Shown here: in pieces, positions 49,803 to 59,954 of the stretch | Layout: each line of letters begins with the position of its first letter | Position numbering within the stretch: position 1 is the first letter of the stretch | Program-made: the position numbers and the translations under genes | The notes under the pieces: generated by a model | What the model saw: the letters and a program-made list of their open reading frames with translations, nothing else | Told to the model about the DNA's origin: nothing | Databases searched by the model: none | Source of the DNA: an uncultured Lachnospiraceae bacterium | GTDB taxonomy: Bacteria > Bacillota > Clostridia > Lachnospirales > Lachnospiraceae | Length of the DNA stretch: 64,000 nucleotides | Direction: 5' to 3' | NCBI GenBank assembly: GCA_910579935.1 | Contig: CAJTVQ010000003.1 | Span: 1 to 64,000, forward strand

Positions 49803-52130
49803 TTAAAGGCTTCGTGACGAATTATTTCTCATCTTCCTGCATTCCGTCCTGCGTACCAGCATACTGCCGAACAACCCAATCACGGAAGACAGCGACACTA
49901 TTTCCGCCAGCCTCCAATACCAATACTCCCTATATCTCACAGAAAGATTCCCCTGATAGCCTTCGGGAACCATAACCCTGACTTTTCCATCTGCCTTCAC
50001 CACGGAAAGTTCTTCTCCTGTATCCGTATCACAAGCCCTGTAACCTTTATAATACAGCAACGGAAGGTCTATATAACCCGCTTTCCCATCCATGCTCTGA
50101 CAACTTATCCTGAATACATTATAACTCCGGTCTGTCTGTACAACCTGCAGATTTTCAGAAGAAGATAATTCCGAATTATTCATATTTTCAAAGTCTGTTT
50201 TCTTTATCTCCGCCGGAATATATTCTCCTCCCATATAGTGAAACGTATCTAGATTATCCACATTCTGTATATACCATACCGGCTCCTCTGTCAGCCTGTC
50301 ACTGAACAAATATCCGCTGCTCAAAACTGCAAAACCTACCACAATGGCCTCAACTGCGATTTTATACCTTTGCTCCCTCCCTATAATCTTTACTGCCATT
50401 ATGGAAAAAAGCGATAACCACAAAGATGCAATTCCTAACAGCCTCCAGGAGAACTGTATGTTTTGAATCAAAAACCGTAAGGGAACCAACGTATTCCACA
50501 AACTATTCCATGGAAAATGTAATGTAGTCATCCATACTGCCACTCCGGAAAGCCCTAAAAAGCATATACACTGTTTTACTTCTTCGTCTTTTTCAGGCAG
50601 ATAATACACCCAGTAAAATAAGAAGAGTACAACGGCTGCGATAAAACCGCCGCCAAGTGAATAGGACATTTCATTCATATTTTCTACTCTTTGCACTAAA
50701 GCATACGCCTTGCCGTCCCCATTGGGAAACAGGCTGAATAATTGGCTGAAAGTCACTCCGTAATCCTGCAGATCCAGACTTTTTCTTCCCTTATTCAGCC
50801 AGTAAGAATCTCCCGAAAGGGTTAGAAAAGGTACCCAAAATGCTACCGAACAAACTAAGATTGTTACACCGCATTTCATAATTTGCTGCATCGTGTCCTT
50901 CTTAAAAGTATACTTCCAGGCAGCAAGCCCAATAAAAACAGTAAATATTGCAACTAATTCACTGGTAATAAGATGGCTGTATACAATTCCCACATATCCA
51001 AGTGCCGCCATCTGCCAGCCCTTCAGCCTTCCGCTTTCCTCCTTCCGAAAGAGAATTTCATATATTCCGACAAAAAATAACGGCAAAAAAGTCATCGCCA
51101 GATATTCCCCGACCGCTGCCCGTACATAAATACATACCAAACGATAAACCGATGTTGTATATAAAAAACTGCCAAGCAGGCCACTGTAACGGCTTTTGGT
51201 AAACCTGGTAAATGAATAATAACTTATCAGACAGGTCGCCGCATTCACTGCAAATACAAATAGTTTATATGCGTTTTGGATACTGATATTGCACAGTCTG
51301 AGAAACGCTGGAAAATATAAAAAAATGTCTCCGTAAAATATAGATGCACCATATCCGTAACCATTCATCCAATTAGGCTGTATCTTCACAGGAAACTGCC
51401 TGCTCAACAATCCGTCTTTTACCCCTTCGATCCGAAGCAGATGAAATTCCAAATCATGTCCTTTATGAATTCCTGCAAAAAACAGCAGCAGCGACGAAAA
51501 CAGGATAATAAAGCAGCAGCCAAGCCAGACAAGCCGGTGTTCTCTATTGGAAAAATACCTCATGAGCATATCCTTTTTCCAAAGCAGCCAGTCCATACCT
51601 GCAAATATCAGTAGCAGAAAGCCCATAAGCCCTATCAGCCATGTTTTCTTTTCCACAATCTCAACATTTCCTATCAGAATATATCCATCGCCTTTGTAAT
51701 CAAAATCAATATGGAAATTTTCCAACTTCCTGTTATTCCATATCACAATCGAATATTCCATACTGTTCTGCTTCAACTCTGCATCACAATTACCTGTCTG
51801 AAGCCGGAAATCAATCTTATCCGCATCCAATGTATACGTATGCGGTCCTCCTTCTGCTACGTAATGCATGGTAATCTGATAACAGCCTGCAGGAAGAACG
51901 ATAGAGCCTGTACTTATAACTTTCGGTGTTGTCTCAAAACTACTGTCTATATAAAAACCGTTTACTTTTGTGTCCAAAAAATCATCGAAATATATCCCTT
52001 TTGATTGAAATTCCTCCGCAGGCAAAGTATAATTCCTTCTTTCCCTCCCATAGTACAACAGGCATATAAGCAGTAAGCAGCCTTGTATCCCTATCCAGAT
52101 TATCCAAAATGCCTTAGCTTTTTTATTCAT
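49803..52130 (-). CDS. Large membrane protein, PTPS-related/GT-C-like
   Basis: A 775-aa membrane protein. Residues 5-30 form the first membrane segment, followed by an extracytoplasmic beta-sandwich (about 35-165), then about twelve membrane segments. The conserved GHDLEFHLLRIEGVKDGL and FPVKIQPNWMNGYGYG, with acidic and histidine residues in the first large loop, match the 6-pyruvoyl-tetrahydropterin synthase-related membrane domain (PTPS_related), a GT-C-like family of unknown substrate. The last 130 residues are soluble, ending with a membrane helix and a basic tail. The start at 52130 has GGAG 6 nt upstream. It is the last gene of the operon starting at 63088. Confidence 0.75.
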   Translation of the reverse strand: MNKKAKAFWIIWIGIQGCLLLICLLYYGRERRNYTLPAEEFQSKGIYFDDFLDTKVNGFYIDSSFETTPKVISTGSIVLPAGCYQITMHYVAEGGPHTYTLDADKIDFRLQTGNCDAELKQNSMEYSIVIWNNRKLENFHIDFDYKGDGYILIGNVEIVEKKTWLIGLMGFLLLIFAGMDWLLWKKDMLMRYFSNREHRLVWLGCCFIILFSSLLLFFAGIHKGHDLEFHLLRIEGVKDGLLSRQFPVKIQPNWMNGYGYGASIFYGDIFLYFPAFLRLCNISIQNAYKLFVFAVNAATCLISYYSFTRFTKSRYSGLLGSFLYTTSVYRLVCIYVRAAVGEYLAMTFLPLFFVGIYEILFRKEESGRLKGWQMAALGYVGIVYSHLITSELVAIFTVFIGLAAWKYTFKKDTMQQIMKCGVTILVCSVAFWVPFLTLSGDSYWLNKGRKSLDLQDYGVTFSQLFSLFPNGDGKAYALVQRVENMNEMSYSLGGGFIAAVVLFLFYWVYYLPEKDEEVKQCICFLGLSGVAVWMTTLHFPWNSLWNTLVPLRFLIQNIQFSWRLLGIASLWLSLFSIMAVKIIGREQRYKIAVEAIVVGFAVLSSGYLFSDRLTEEPVWYIQNVDNLDTFHYMGGEYIPAEIKKTDFENMNNSELSSSENLQVVQTDRSYNVFRISCQSMDGKAGYIDLPLLYYKGYRACDTDTGEELSVVKADGKVRVMVPEGYQGNLSVRYREYWYWRLAEIVSLSSVIGLFGSMLVRRTECRKMRNNSSRSL

Positions 52131-52144
52131 TTTCTTCTCCTTTA

Positions 52145-53704
52145 TCACTCTCTGTAATACAAACGATACATTCCTGATGAATAACACTCAAAAGGATATT
52201 CTTCCAGTACACTTATATATTCCTCATCCGTTTCACGTACCACATAGATACAATTATCCGGATCTATCTCATCCGGAAACCGGAACACAAACTTCCAATA
52301 TGTTACGGTTGCATCTTCCCGGCTCATATCATATTCATACGGGCTGACCTGTGCGCTGATTAAATAATAAATATAAGACTGCTCCCCACTGGATACATAC
52401 ACCGATTTCGGTTCACCGGTACTTGTTTCAATATAATCCAAAATCCCGCTGTATTCCCCGGAAAAGAAAATCTGCGGATATACTTCTTTCGGATAGCGCA
52501 GAAAATAATAAAAGCAAAACGAAGCGGCATATACCGCATATACCGATACCAAAACCGGCAGTACCAAACGGGCTCTTTTCATAAAATACCCCATAAAATC
52601 CTCAATTCCTGTGGCAAGGCAATAAAATAGCGGATAAAAGATCACGTTGCTTTTGTTTATATTGATTCCGTCGCCCTTTACCATGGACAGCACAAACATA
52701 CCGGCCGCTATCCATATCAGAATGACCGAATCCAACGAAAACTGCCTCTGACTGATATATTTTGTTCCCTTTTTTATCAGGCTGCACAATCCATATAAAG
52801 TAAACGGTATGGATATATTATAAAACGTATCATAAGTCGGAAACGCATTATACACAAGCCAGTCGCTGCCCAGAATACATTGAAACAGACTACAGAAATT
52901 CTCCCACAGCCCATTTAGGCTGAATTCGCTTCCTGCATAAGAAGGCAATCTCGGAATCGTAATCCTGCCCCATACAATCTGTGGAAAATCAAATGTATTA
53001 ATAATGATCATCAAAAGCAGCGGAATTCCCAATATCAGAACCGGAATATAAAATGCAAGGAGCTGTTTCCAGCTGCTTTTCCTGCACCATAGCAAATATC
53101 CGCCCATAAGCAAAAGGCACATGGAAATAAATATATAGGAAATAGCATACGTATAAAATGCAATTCCCCATACCATTCCGGCCAGCACATATCCGCAGAT
53201 TTTCTTTTTCTGAACTGCCCTCATCAGCAGCCATAGCCCAATGGTGCAGGCTCCCAGCATCAAATTGCAATCCAGTCCAAATCTGGACTGCATAATAAAA
53301 TAAGGCATAACAGCCATCAGAAATGACAGAAAAAGCGCTTTCTTTTCTCCCCATCTCTGTCTGATCAGGCTTGTACCTGCCATATAAAATAAAATACCGA
53401 TAACAGCCGCAGGTATTCTTATAGTATACGTATTCAGTCCAAAAAACTTCACAAAAAATGCGCATAGATATGCATACAGCGCACTCTGCCCCCGCCCGAA
53501 ATTAATAAGATAAACGGGAAAAGAATTCAGATAGCGGTCTACTCCGTAATTTGCAAGACAATATGCATCATATCCCATACCAGCCTCGTCTACGTGAATC
53601 CCATACGGTACATCCGCCAGTTTGTATAAATGCAGAAAGCAGACGAAAATCAACAGCCCAATATAGCTGAGCCTGATCCTATTTGTTTTTAAGTATTCCC
53701 TCAC
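52145..53704 (-). CDS. GT39/ArnT-like membrane glycosyltransferase
   Basis: A 519-aa membrane protein with about eleven segments. The first extracytoplasmic loop has HVDEAGMGYDAYCLANYG, carrying the acidic residues that act in GT-C enzymes of the GT39/GT83 group; these move a sugar from polyprenyl-phosphate to an acceptor outside the membrane. A short soluble C-terminus follows the last segment. The start is GTG, sharing four bases (GTGA) with the YfhO-like gene's stop. Acceptor could be a lipid, the exported glycan or a protein. Confidence 0.82.
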   Translation of the reverse strand: MREYLKTNRIRLSYIGLLIFVCFLHLYKLADVPYGIHVDEAGMGYDAYCLANYGVDRYLNSFPVYLINFGRGQSALYAYLCAFFVKFFGLNTYTIRIPAAVIGILFYMAGTSLIRQRWGEKKALFLSFLMAVMPYFIMQSRFGLDCNLMLGACTIGLWLLMRAVQKKKICGYVLAGMVWGIAFYTYAISYIFISMCLLLMGGYLLWCRKSSWKQLLAFYIPVLILGIPLLLMIIINTFDFPQIVWGRITIPRLPSYAGSEFSLNGLWENFCSLFQCILGSDWLVYNAFPTYDTFYNISIPFTLYGLCSLIKKGTKYISQRQFSLDSVILIWIAAGMFVLSMVKGDGININKSNVIFYPLFYCLATGIEDFMGYFMKRARLVLPVLVSVYAVYAASFCFYYFLRYPKEVYPQIFFSGEYSGILDYIETSTGEPKSVYVSSGEQSYIYYLISAQVSPYEYDMSREDATVTYWKFVFRFPDEIDPDNCIYVVRETDEEYISVLEEYPFECYSSGMYRLYYRE

Positions 53705-56538
53705 TCGATTTCTCCTTTGCCGGCTCCATTCTCTATTTCCCGCTTATGAATCCTTCTCCTCTGTCTTCTTTCGACAATCATACAGCCCAAAAACCCCATT
53801 ATCCCTGCCAGACTCACCAGCATTCCTAGCTTCAGATACGGCGTACTATACACAAAACGGAATTCATGTGTTCCTGCCTCCAACTCCACTCCCATGAACG
53901 CTGTATTCACCTTTTTTACGGATACTTCCTCACCGTCCACATAAGCCTTCCATCCTGCTGAATAAGGAACCGTAACACATAACATCTGTTTCTGACTGCA
54001 GTCCGCTTTTCCGGCTATTTCATTCGTATTCATCTGCCAGTCGCTGACGCCTCCCTGCTGCAGACGCACAAGCTGCTCCTCTACCTCTGAATATGGCTGA
54101 ACCGCCACACGCATACTTGAAAAAGTATAAATTCCCGTATCACTAAAACTCAGCACGATTTCCTGCGGACCTTCCTCCACATATCCCAAATTACACAAAA
54201 AATCTTCCTTTCCGCAGTACATCCGATGCATCCTTGTAAAATAATTAAAATCTTTCTCTCTCTCCCCTGCTCTGATCTGAATGAATATATCATCCTTTTC
54301 CTGATACATGGCCTGCGCGTCCCTTATAATCTGCCGGTTCTGCCAATCCGTATTAAAAAGGTTCCCTCCTGCATACAAATCAACCGGAGAAATTCCTTCA
54401 TAACCCAGCCCTTCCACTATCACATAAAGCTCCCCGTCCTGCGGAACCTGTTCTAATCGTAGTACCACTGAGGCGCCGCTTCCGGTCACGGTATAACTGT
54501 TTTCCCCTGCTTCTACCTGTCCCACGGTTTCTATCTGATATCCGATTTCATAGTTTGTAAACTCCGGCACAGCTTCCGGCAGGGAACTCTCCCCGGCTAC
54601 CGCTCCATATAACATCGCTTCCTGCCTGTCCGTCACTCCCATTTCCTCCCATTCAGAAGCCGGAATATAGCAGTCATAAAAATAAACAGGCAAAAGTGCA
54701 TAAGGATTCTCGTATATCGAATATTGGTCTGATTCTTCTATTTCCTCTCTCTTCTCCAGCTTTCCAAACATTTCTGCTTCCCGTCCGTCTGTCAGGTAAT
54801 ATTTCACGCCCGCCAAGCTGTCCAAAATCAGTCTGTTATCAAACCCGTTATATTTGTGCTCCATAGGTTCATTATAATACATCTTCCTGTGAAGCTGGTT
54901 TACGCTTCCCACCACGACACTGTAATAAAATTCACACCCCGGCATTTCCTGCAGCACATATGAATTCTCAAGTTCCCCCTCAGCATATACAATACTTCTG
55001 TAAGAATCAATGTCTTCTATTTCTTTCAGCCGGTTGCTGGGCAGTTTTTCCGTATATTCTTCCAACACTTCCCCCCGCTTCACATAACGGCTGACTGTAC
55101 TTCCGAAAACAGGGGAATATTCATAATACGCATTCAGAAAAATACTGCCGAGAGTTCCTGCCCAAAGCAGGAGTGTTATATAACGCTTCGATAACTGAAA
55201 ATAACGAATGGCTGCCAAAACGGTCACCACAACCGCAAGCCAGATACCTGCCCTGTAAATCGCAGCATTCGCCTGTACCCCAAACAGCGGAATCAGATTT
55301 CCCAAAAGCAGATATCCTCCTGCCACACACAGCAGTCGCACCGTTTCCTTTTCCGTTAATTCATAAAAAGCCGTATACAGTTTCGTTAAGATACAGGAAA
55401 TTATCAGGGAATAAGCAAAAATCCAACGATTGGATACATAACCAAAGCCGTTAAACACGGAGCCTGCTGCCGGAATGCATAAACATGCCGTCAAAACCGC
55501 TAAACTGATCTTAAGCTGCTTTTCACCCTTCCTGACCAACAGCAGAAAAACCGCCAGCAATGCCGTCACCGTATATCCTGTGCGGCTGTCAAAATCCCTC
55601 AGCTCATTCGTACAGATTCCCCAAAACAGTTTATAATAGTAAGAAATATGATATAACAAAGGCACTTCATTCGAAGCCCCCGGACGGCTGCTCCCAAACA
55701 TCGCTGCTACCATCGGCAGAAAAATAAAAGCCGCTATCGCAATACCTATGATACCATAAAGGGCAAATTTTCCAATCCAGCTGAAAAAACGCCGGAAGCT
55801 TTTTTCTTCTTCTAAAAAGAAATACCGGAGCAGGACATATAACACTACCACAAGTATCGTCATATAAAAATAATACAGATTCCCCATCGCTCCCAGGGCA
55901 GCCGCTATTATAAACAGAGCCGAAGACTGTCTCCTGTAAATTTTGTCCGCACCAAGCAGCAGCAGCGGAAGGAAAACCATGGGTATGATAAAAAATGTAT
56001 GCTGGATTCCCTTCTGCATTACGAAACCGCAAAAGCAATAGGACATACTTCCCAAAAGCACGGCCCCCTGATTCTTCTGCCAGGTTCTGGCAAACAAAGA
56101 AAAACTGATTCCCGCCATATAAAGACGAAACGAAAATTCCAGCGCGTAAAAATGCTCCATCCACCGTTCCGGACAAAAAACAGCCCCAATTGCAGTCGGT
56201 GTCATACATACATAATAAAAGACCGTTGTAAAAGCATCTGCACCCAGACCCATGTGGAAATCCCAAAGCGGTATTTCCAGGCTGCCGGTATTCCGTAAAT
56301 TCTCCCATATCTGCCTTCCCCACCTGTGGAGATACAGCAGGCAGTTATATTGTTGGTTTAACCCATCGACCCGGTTCACAAAAGAACGGCCGCCTCTGAT
56401 AAAAGAATAAAATACCGCTGCTGACACACCGACAAACAGCACCGTATAGTACAGCCAATAGCTGTGTTTCAACCGCTCCCGCCAGTTCTTTTCTTCTATG
56501 GAAGTTATTCCCTGCAATCTGCTGCCTGCTTCGCTCAT
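53701..56538 (-). CDS. YfhO-family membrane protein
   Basis: A 945-aa membrane protein of the YfhO family. It has about fourteen membrane segments and a large soluble part (residues 520-900) with a final membrane helix. Family signatures seen: DGLNQQYNCLLYLHRWG in the first loop, IPLWDFHMGLGADAF, and the C-terminal AGWKAYVDGEEVSVKKVN, followed by MGVELEAGTHEFRFVYSTP. Members of this family (GT-C fold) glycosylate lipoteichoic or other surface polymers with sugars from a polyprenyl-phosphate donor. It is encoded 11 bp after the ABC exporter. Confidence 0.88.
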   Translation of the reverse strand: MSEAGSRLQGITSIEEKNWRERLKHSYWLYYTVLFVGVSAAVFYSFIRGGRSFVNRVDGLNQQYNCLLYLHRWGRQIWENLRNTGSLEIPLWDFHMGLGADAFTTVFYYVCMTPTAIGAVFCPERWMEHFYALEFSFRLYMAGISFSLFARTWQKNQGAVLLGSMSYCFCGFVMQKGIQHTFFIIPMVFLPLLLLGADKIYRRQSSALFIIAAALGAMGNLYYFYMTILVVVLYVLLRYFFLEEEKSFRRFFSWIGKFALYGIIGIAIAAFIFLPMVAAMFGSSRPGASNEVPLLYHISYYYKLFWGICTNELRDFDSRTGYTVTALLAVFLLLVRKGEKQLKISLAVLTACLCIPAAGSVFNGFGYVSNRWIFAYSLIISCILTKLYTAFYELTEKETVRLLCVAGGYLLLGNLIPLFGVQANAAIYRAGIWLAVVVTVLAAIRYFQLSKRYITLLLWAGTLGSIFLNAYYEYSPVFGSTVSRYVKRGEVLEEYTEKLPSNRLKEIEDIDSYRSIVYAEGELENSYVLQEMPGCEFYYSVVVGSVNQLHRKMYYNEPMEHKYNGFDNRLILDSLAGVKYYLTDGREAEMFGKLEKREEIEESDQYSIYENPYALLPVYFYDCYIPASEWEEMGVTDRQEAMLYGAVAGESSLPEAVPEFTNYEIGYQIETVGQVEAGENSYTVTGSGASVVLRLEQVPQDGELYVIVEGLGYEGISPVDLYAGGNLFNTDWQNRQIIRDAQAMYQEKDDIFIQIRAGEREKDFNYFTRMHRMYCGKEDFLCNLGYVEEGPQEIVLSFSDTGIYTFSSMRVAVQPYSEVEEQLVRLQQGGVSDWQMNTNEIAGKADCSQKQMLCVTVPYSAGWKAYVDGEEVSVKKVNTAFMGVELEAGTHEFRFVYSTPYLKLGMLVSLAGIMGFLGCMIVERRQRRRIHKREIENGAGKGEIE

Positions 56539-56549
56539 GTTTATCCTCC

Positions 56550-58307
56550 CTAGCCTTCCGGGAACACCTCGTCCTTCTCCTTCTTCCGAACCTTCCCTTC
56601 ATTCACCTCATAAATGATATCCGCGTTCCGGATCGTAGACAGACGGTGTGCAATGATCAGCATCGTCTTCTCCCCCCGCAGCCGCTCCACGGCTTCCATA
56701 ACGGCAGTCTCCGTCTCCGTATCCAGTGCGGAAGTCGCCTCATCCAATACCAGCACTTCCGGATTATGGTACAAAGCCCTGGCTATGCCAATTCTCTGTC
56801 TTTGTCCGCCTGACAGGCGGATTCCCCTGTCACCGACATAAGTATCCATTCCCTCCGGAAGGCTGTCTATGAATTCTGCAAGCTGCGCCTTCTCTGCTGC
56901 CATTGCAAGAGCCTTTTCATCCATTTCCTCTTCCCTGATTCCAAAAGCGATATTGTTGCGGATGGTATCATCCGACAGATAAATCACCTGCGGAATATAG
57001 CCGATCTGCCGGTGCCAGGCACTGATATTCTTATAAATATTCCGGTCATCCGCATATATCTTTCCCCGCTGGGGCGGAAGCAGTCCTAAGATAACATCAA
57101 TCAATGTCGTCTTTCCGGCTCCTGACGTTCCGATAAATGCCACGGTATTCCCCTTCGGTATGCTGCAATTCACATCCTCCAATACCGGTTTTTCCATATT
57201 GGGATAATGATAAGTCACATGCTTTGCCTCTATCCCATTCTCCATTCTCCATGTATCCTCTGCCTGCGTATTTTTGACAGTTTCAACCGCCTGATACTCT
57301 TCGATTCCCTTTAAATCTTCATAAATCAGCTCTACGGAAGGAGTCGCATATAAAATATTGTTCACATGGTCATTGATACGCCCCACCGACGGCAGCAGAC
57401 GGAATGCAGCCACGGCGAATACAGCAAGCTGCGGAATAAAATCAATGATATCCTTCTGACCGAAAAACATCTTGATGATAACCGCTGCCAAAAGCCCGGT
57501 CATACAAACCGTTTCCACTACATATTTCGGCATCGCCGAAATCAGACGGTTATTTTTCAATCCCCTTGTAAATTTGGAATAGAACTCCTCGTAGGAACTG
57601 GTGAAAAATTCTTCCCTTTCCAATACCTTGATTTCTTTAATCCCTCCCAGTGACTGGTTTACCCACTGAAACAGCTTCGCCCGGTAATACTGGTTGTCCC
57701 TGCCGATTTTCTTGGAATATTTCCTCGTAATATAAGTGAATCCCCCAACGCACAGCACCAAAAGCCCGAGCACGATTGCGGTAATCGACTGGCTGACAAT
57801 ATACAGATAGATTCCGATCACGCCACATACCGCAAACTCTGCAATCACTTCCAGCGTATGAATCAGGAACTGGGAAAACTGTGTTACGTCTTCCTGCATA
57901 CTTCTCTGCAGTTCCGCCACGTTTTTATTCAGATGAAAGGTATAAGGCTCCGCCATATAAGTTCTTAACAGTCTGGTAGAAATGCGTTTCTGTGTATTAT
58001 AACAGAATTTAATAATGCAATTCTGCATAAAAGCCAGAAAGATATTTTTGGCAATGTAAATAAAGATAATGACTCCCGCTATACTCGCCAGAAAACCTTC
58101 TACCGTCTGGAAACCGCCCCATTGATAAAAGAAATATAATATCTCACTTTCCTGAATCTGTCCCGGTTCCATAATGATATTGATAAAGGGCATGAAAATC
58201 GTTACTCCCATCAATTCCAACACGCTTCCTATGACCATCATGATCATTAGCAGCACCAAACGGATTTTATCCCGCCTGGAAAAAATATAATTTAACTTAC
58301 CAAACAT
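56550..58307 (-). CDS. ABC exporter, fused permease and ATPase (MsbA/PglK-like)
   Basis: A 585-aa half-transporter. Residues 20-310 hold six membrane segments. Residues 345-585 are the nucleotide-binding domain: Walker A GTSGAGKTTLIDVI, signature LSGGQRQRIGIARAL, Walker B VLVLDEATSALD, then IIAHRLS. Likely substrates are lipid-linked oligosaccharides, as for PglK, given that nearly all its operon partners are glycosyltransferases. The start at 58307 has AAAGGA 7 nt upstream. It is a second export route, separate from the Wzm/Wzt pair at 5620-7679. Confidence 0.9.
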   Translation of the reverse strand: MFGKLNYIFSRRDKIRLVLLMIMMVIGSVLELMGVTIFMPFINIIMEPGQIQESEILYFFYQWGGFQTVEGFLASIAGVIIFIYIAKNIFLAFMQNCIIKFCYNTQKRISTRLLRTYMAEPYTFHLNKNVAELQRSMQEDVTQFSQFLIHTLEVIAEFAVCGVIGIYLYIVSQSITAIVLGLLVLCVGGFTYITRKYSKKIGRDNQYYRAKLFQWVNQSLGGIKEIKVLEREEFFTSSYEEFYSKFTRGLKNNRLISAMPKYVVETVCMTGLLAAVIIKMFFGQKDIIDFIPQLAVFAVAAFRLLPSVGRINDHVNNILYATPSVELIYEDLKGIEEYQAVETVKNTQAEDTWRMENGIEAKHVTYHYPNMEKPVLEDVNCSIPKGNTVAFIGTSGAGKTTLIDVILGLLPPQRGKIYADDRNIYKNISAWHRQIGYIPQVIYLSDDTIRNNIAFGIREEEMDEKALAMAAEKAQLAEFIDSLPEGMDTYVGDRGIRLSGGQRQRIGIARALYHNPEVLVLDEATSALDTETETAVMEAVERLRGEKTMLIIAHRLSTIRNADIIYEVNEGKVRKKEKDEVFPEG

Positions 58308-58349
58308 CTTTTTTCCTTTCACCTGCATGTATTTTCCATCTTTCACCTA

Positions 58350-59954
58350 TTATAACAACTTATTGCTTACCGCGACAATAGGCAATGCATAAAATAAAAT
58401 CAAATAATACCGGACCAGGACAATCGGCCCCAACAGACAGGTCAGGCAAATGCATAAAATCATAAGAAGCATCCCTGCCGCTCCCTTTTTTCTGTAACAC
58501 CATGCATATCCCAGCATATATAACAGAATCCAAAACATCGTACCGATGGAAAAAACAACCGGTATCCCTCGCGCCGTATCAAACGTCATATGTCTTGCGA
58601 TCCATTCATATCCCTTTAACAGCGCCGGAATTTTCGAATCCATCTGTACCGGTTCTTCCGTCTCCAGGGCAAAATAGCAGCTCTCACTGCCCTGATAGCG
58701 CGGTTTGGCATTTTCCCCGCAGTATCCATCTGGTATGGTAAAAGGATACCATGCCTGGTAAGTCTGCATCCGCGCGGCATCCAAATAAATTTCCGGCGCG
58801 CGCAGCCCTGTTTTCAGCCACAGCACAAAAAAATCGGGCAAGGTAGAATTCAGCCCCACGTGAAGGTTTGCCTTTACCGGATCCGCCAGTTTTTCATTAT
58901 ACCGTCCCAAATCTTCCTCCGATATGAAGCTATATAACTGCTGTCTCTCCTCTTCATCAAAAAAGCCGCCGCCTTCCACGGCATACACCCTCGCAAGCTG
59001 CTGGGCCGGAACCGACAGCATTTCTCTCAGCCCGTCGGTATTTTCCGCCCCTGCCAATGCCGCCAGCAGGCGGGTTATCAGAAAACATAGTACCATACAG
59101 GCCGCTGCCAGCGCCGCGGTCTTCTTCCGGACGCCTTTTGCCGATATCACCACGAGCGGTAAAAACAGCAGATACGAATATATCCCGTTATTCCGGAACA
59201 GCATTGCAAGCACCGCCGTCACCATAAACAGCAGAACGGATTTCGGATACCTGAAAAATGCCTCTCCCTCTTTCAGCAATTTATAAATAAAAAGCAGATG
59301 CAGCGTCATCCATGCGGCAAATCCGCTGTCTTTGGTCGTACACAGCCCAAACATCACACAGGTGGGATAAAATGAGTAATACGCATAAAAAAACCAAAGC
59401 AGCCACGTCCTGATTCCCTGTTTTTCCATAAAACAGATCACCCGGCAGAAAATACCGGTTATCAGCACCATCTGAACCATGCAGAATATCATCACACCCG
59501 TTTCATAACTTCCCAGATATTCTTTTGACAGCAGCAGCGTTTTTCCAAGCAGATACGTATGCAGCAGCGGATGATGAAGGTCATATGCCCCCTCTGCCGC
59601 TTCCCGAAACTGATACGTCGCATCATAACAGAAAAATCCGGGATAGGCCGCTAACAGCACAATCGTCCAGCATACAGCCATTCCCGCCCATAACAGCAGA
59701 AAATGGGGCAGGCGCTTTTTCGGATATCCCTGTGTTTCCGCATCCCTGCGCTCACTTTTATACATGGCATGAAACCCTGCCCTGACTGCCCAATACATAA
59801 AAACCGCCAGCCCGATATAGGCAGACAGGAGCAAAAAGCCCGCGCCGTCTTTCCCTCTCTCGCTCTGCCATCCCGCCGTCAGGAAAAAGGCAAATAAAAG
59901 AGCAAGTCCCCAGCCTGCTATCTGTTCACGCGTCATTTTCGGTACTTTTCTCAT
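58350..59954 (-). CDS. DUF6020-like multi-pass membrane protein
   Basis: A 534-aa membrane protein with about ten segments. The first large loop reads YPGFFCYDATYQFREAAEG, followed by DLHHPLLHTYLLG, and a later MFGLCTTKDSGFAAW; these match the DUF6020 family of putative GT-C-type membrane enzymes. Asp and His residues of that loop are good candidates for the active site. The ATG overlaps the GT2 stop by four bases (ATGA). Function within the pathway is unknown. Confidence 0.72.
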   Translation of the reverse strand: MRKVPKMTREQIAGWGLALLFAFFLTAGWQSERGKDGAGFLLLSAYIGLAVFMYWAVRAGFHAMYKSERRDAETQGYPKKRLPHFLLLWAGMAVCWTIVLLAAYPGFFCYDATYQFREAAEGAYDLHHPLLHTYLLGKTLLLSKEYLGSYETGVMIFCMVQMVLITGIFCRVICFMEKQGIRTWLLWFFYAYYSFYPTCVMFGLCTTKDSGFAAWMTLHLLFIYKLLKEGEAFFRYPKSVLLFMVTAVLAMLFRNNGIYSYLLFLPLVVISAKGVRKKTAALAAACMVLCFLITRLLAALAGAENTDGLREMLSVPAQQLARVYAVEGGGFFDEEERQQLYSFISEEDLGRYNEKLADPVKANLHVGLNSTLPDFFVLWLKTGLRAPEIYLDAARMQTYQAWYPFTIPDGYCGENAKPRYQGSESCYFALETEEPVQMDSKIPALLKGYEWIARHMTFDTARGIPVVFSIGTMFWILLYMLGYAWCYRKKGAAGMLLMILCICLTCLLGPIVLVRYYLILFYALPIVAVSNKLL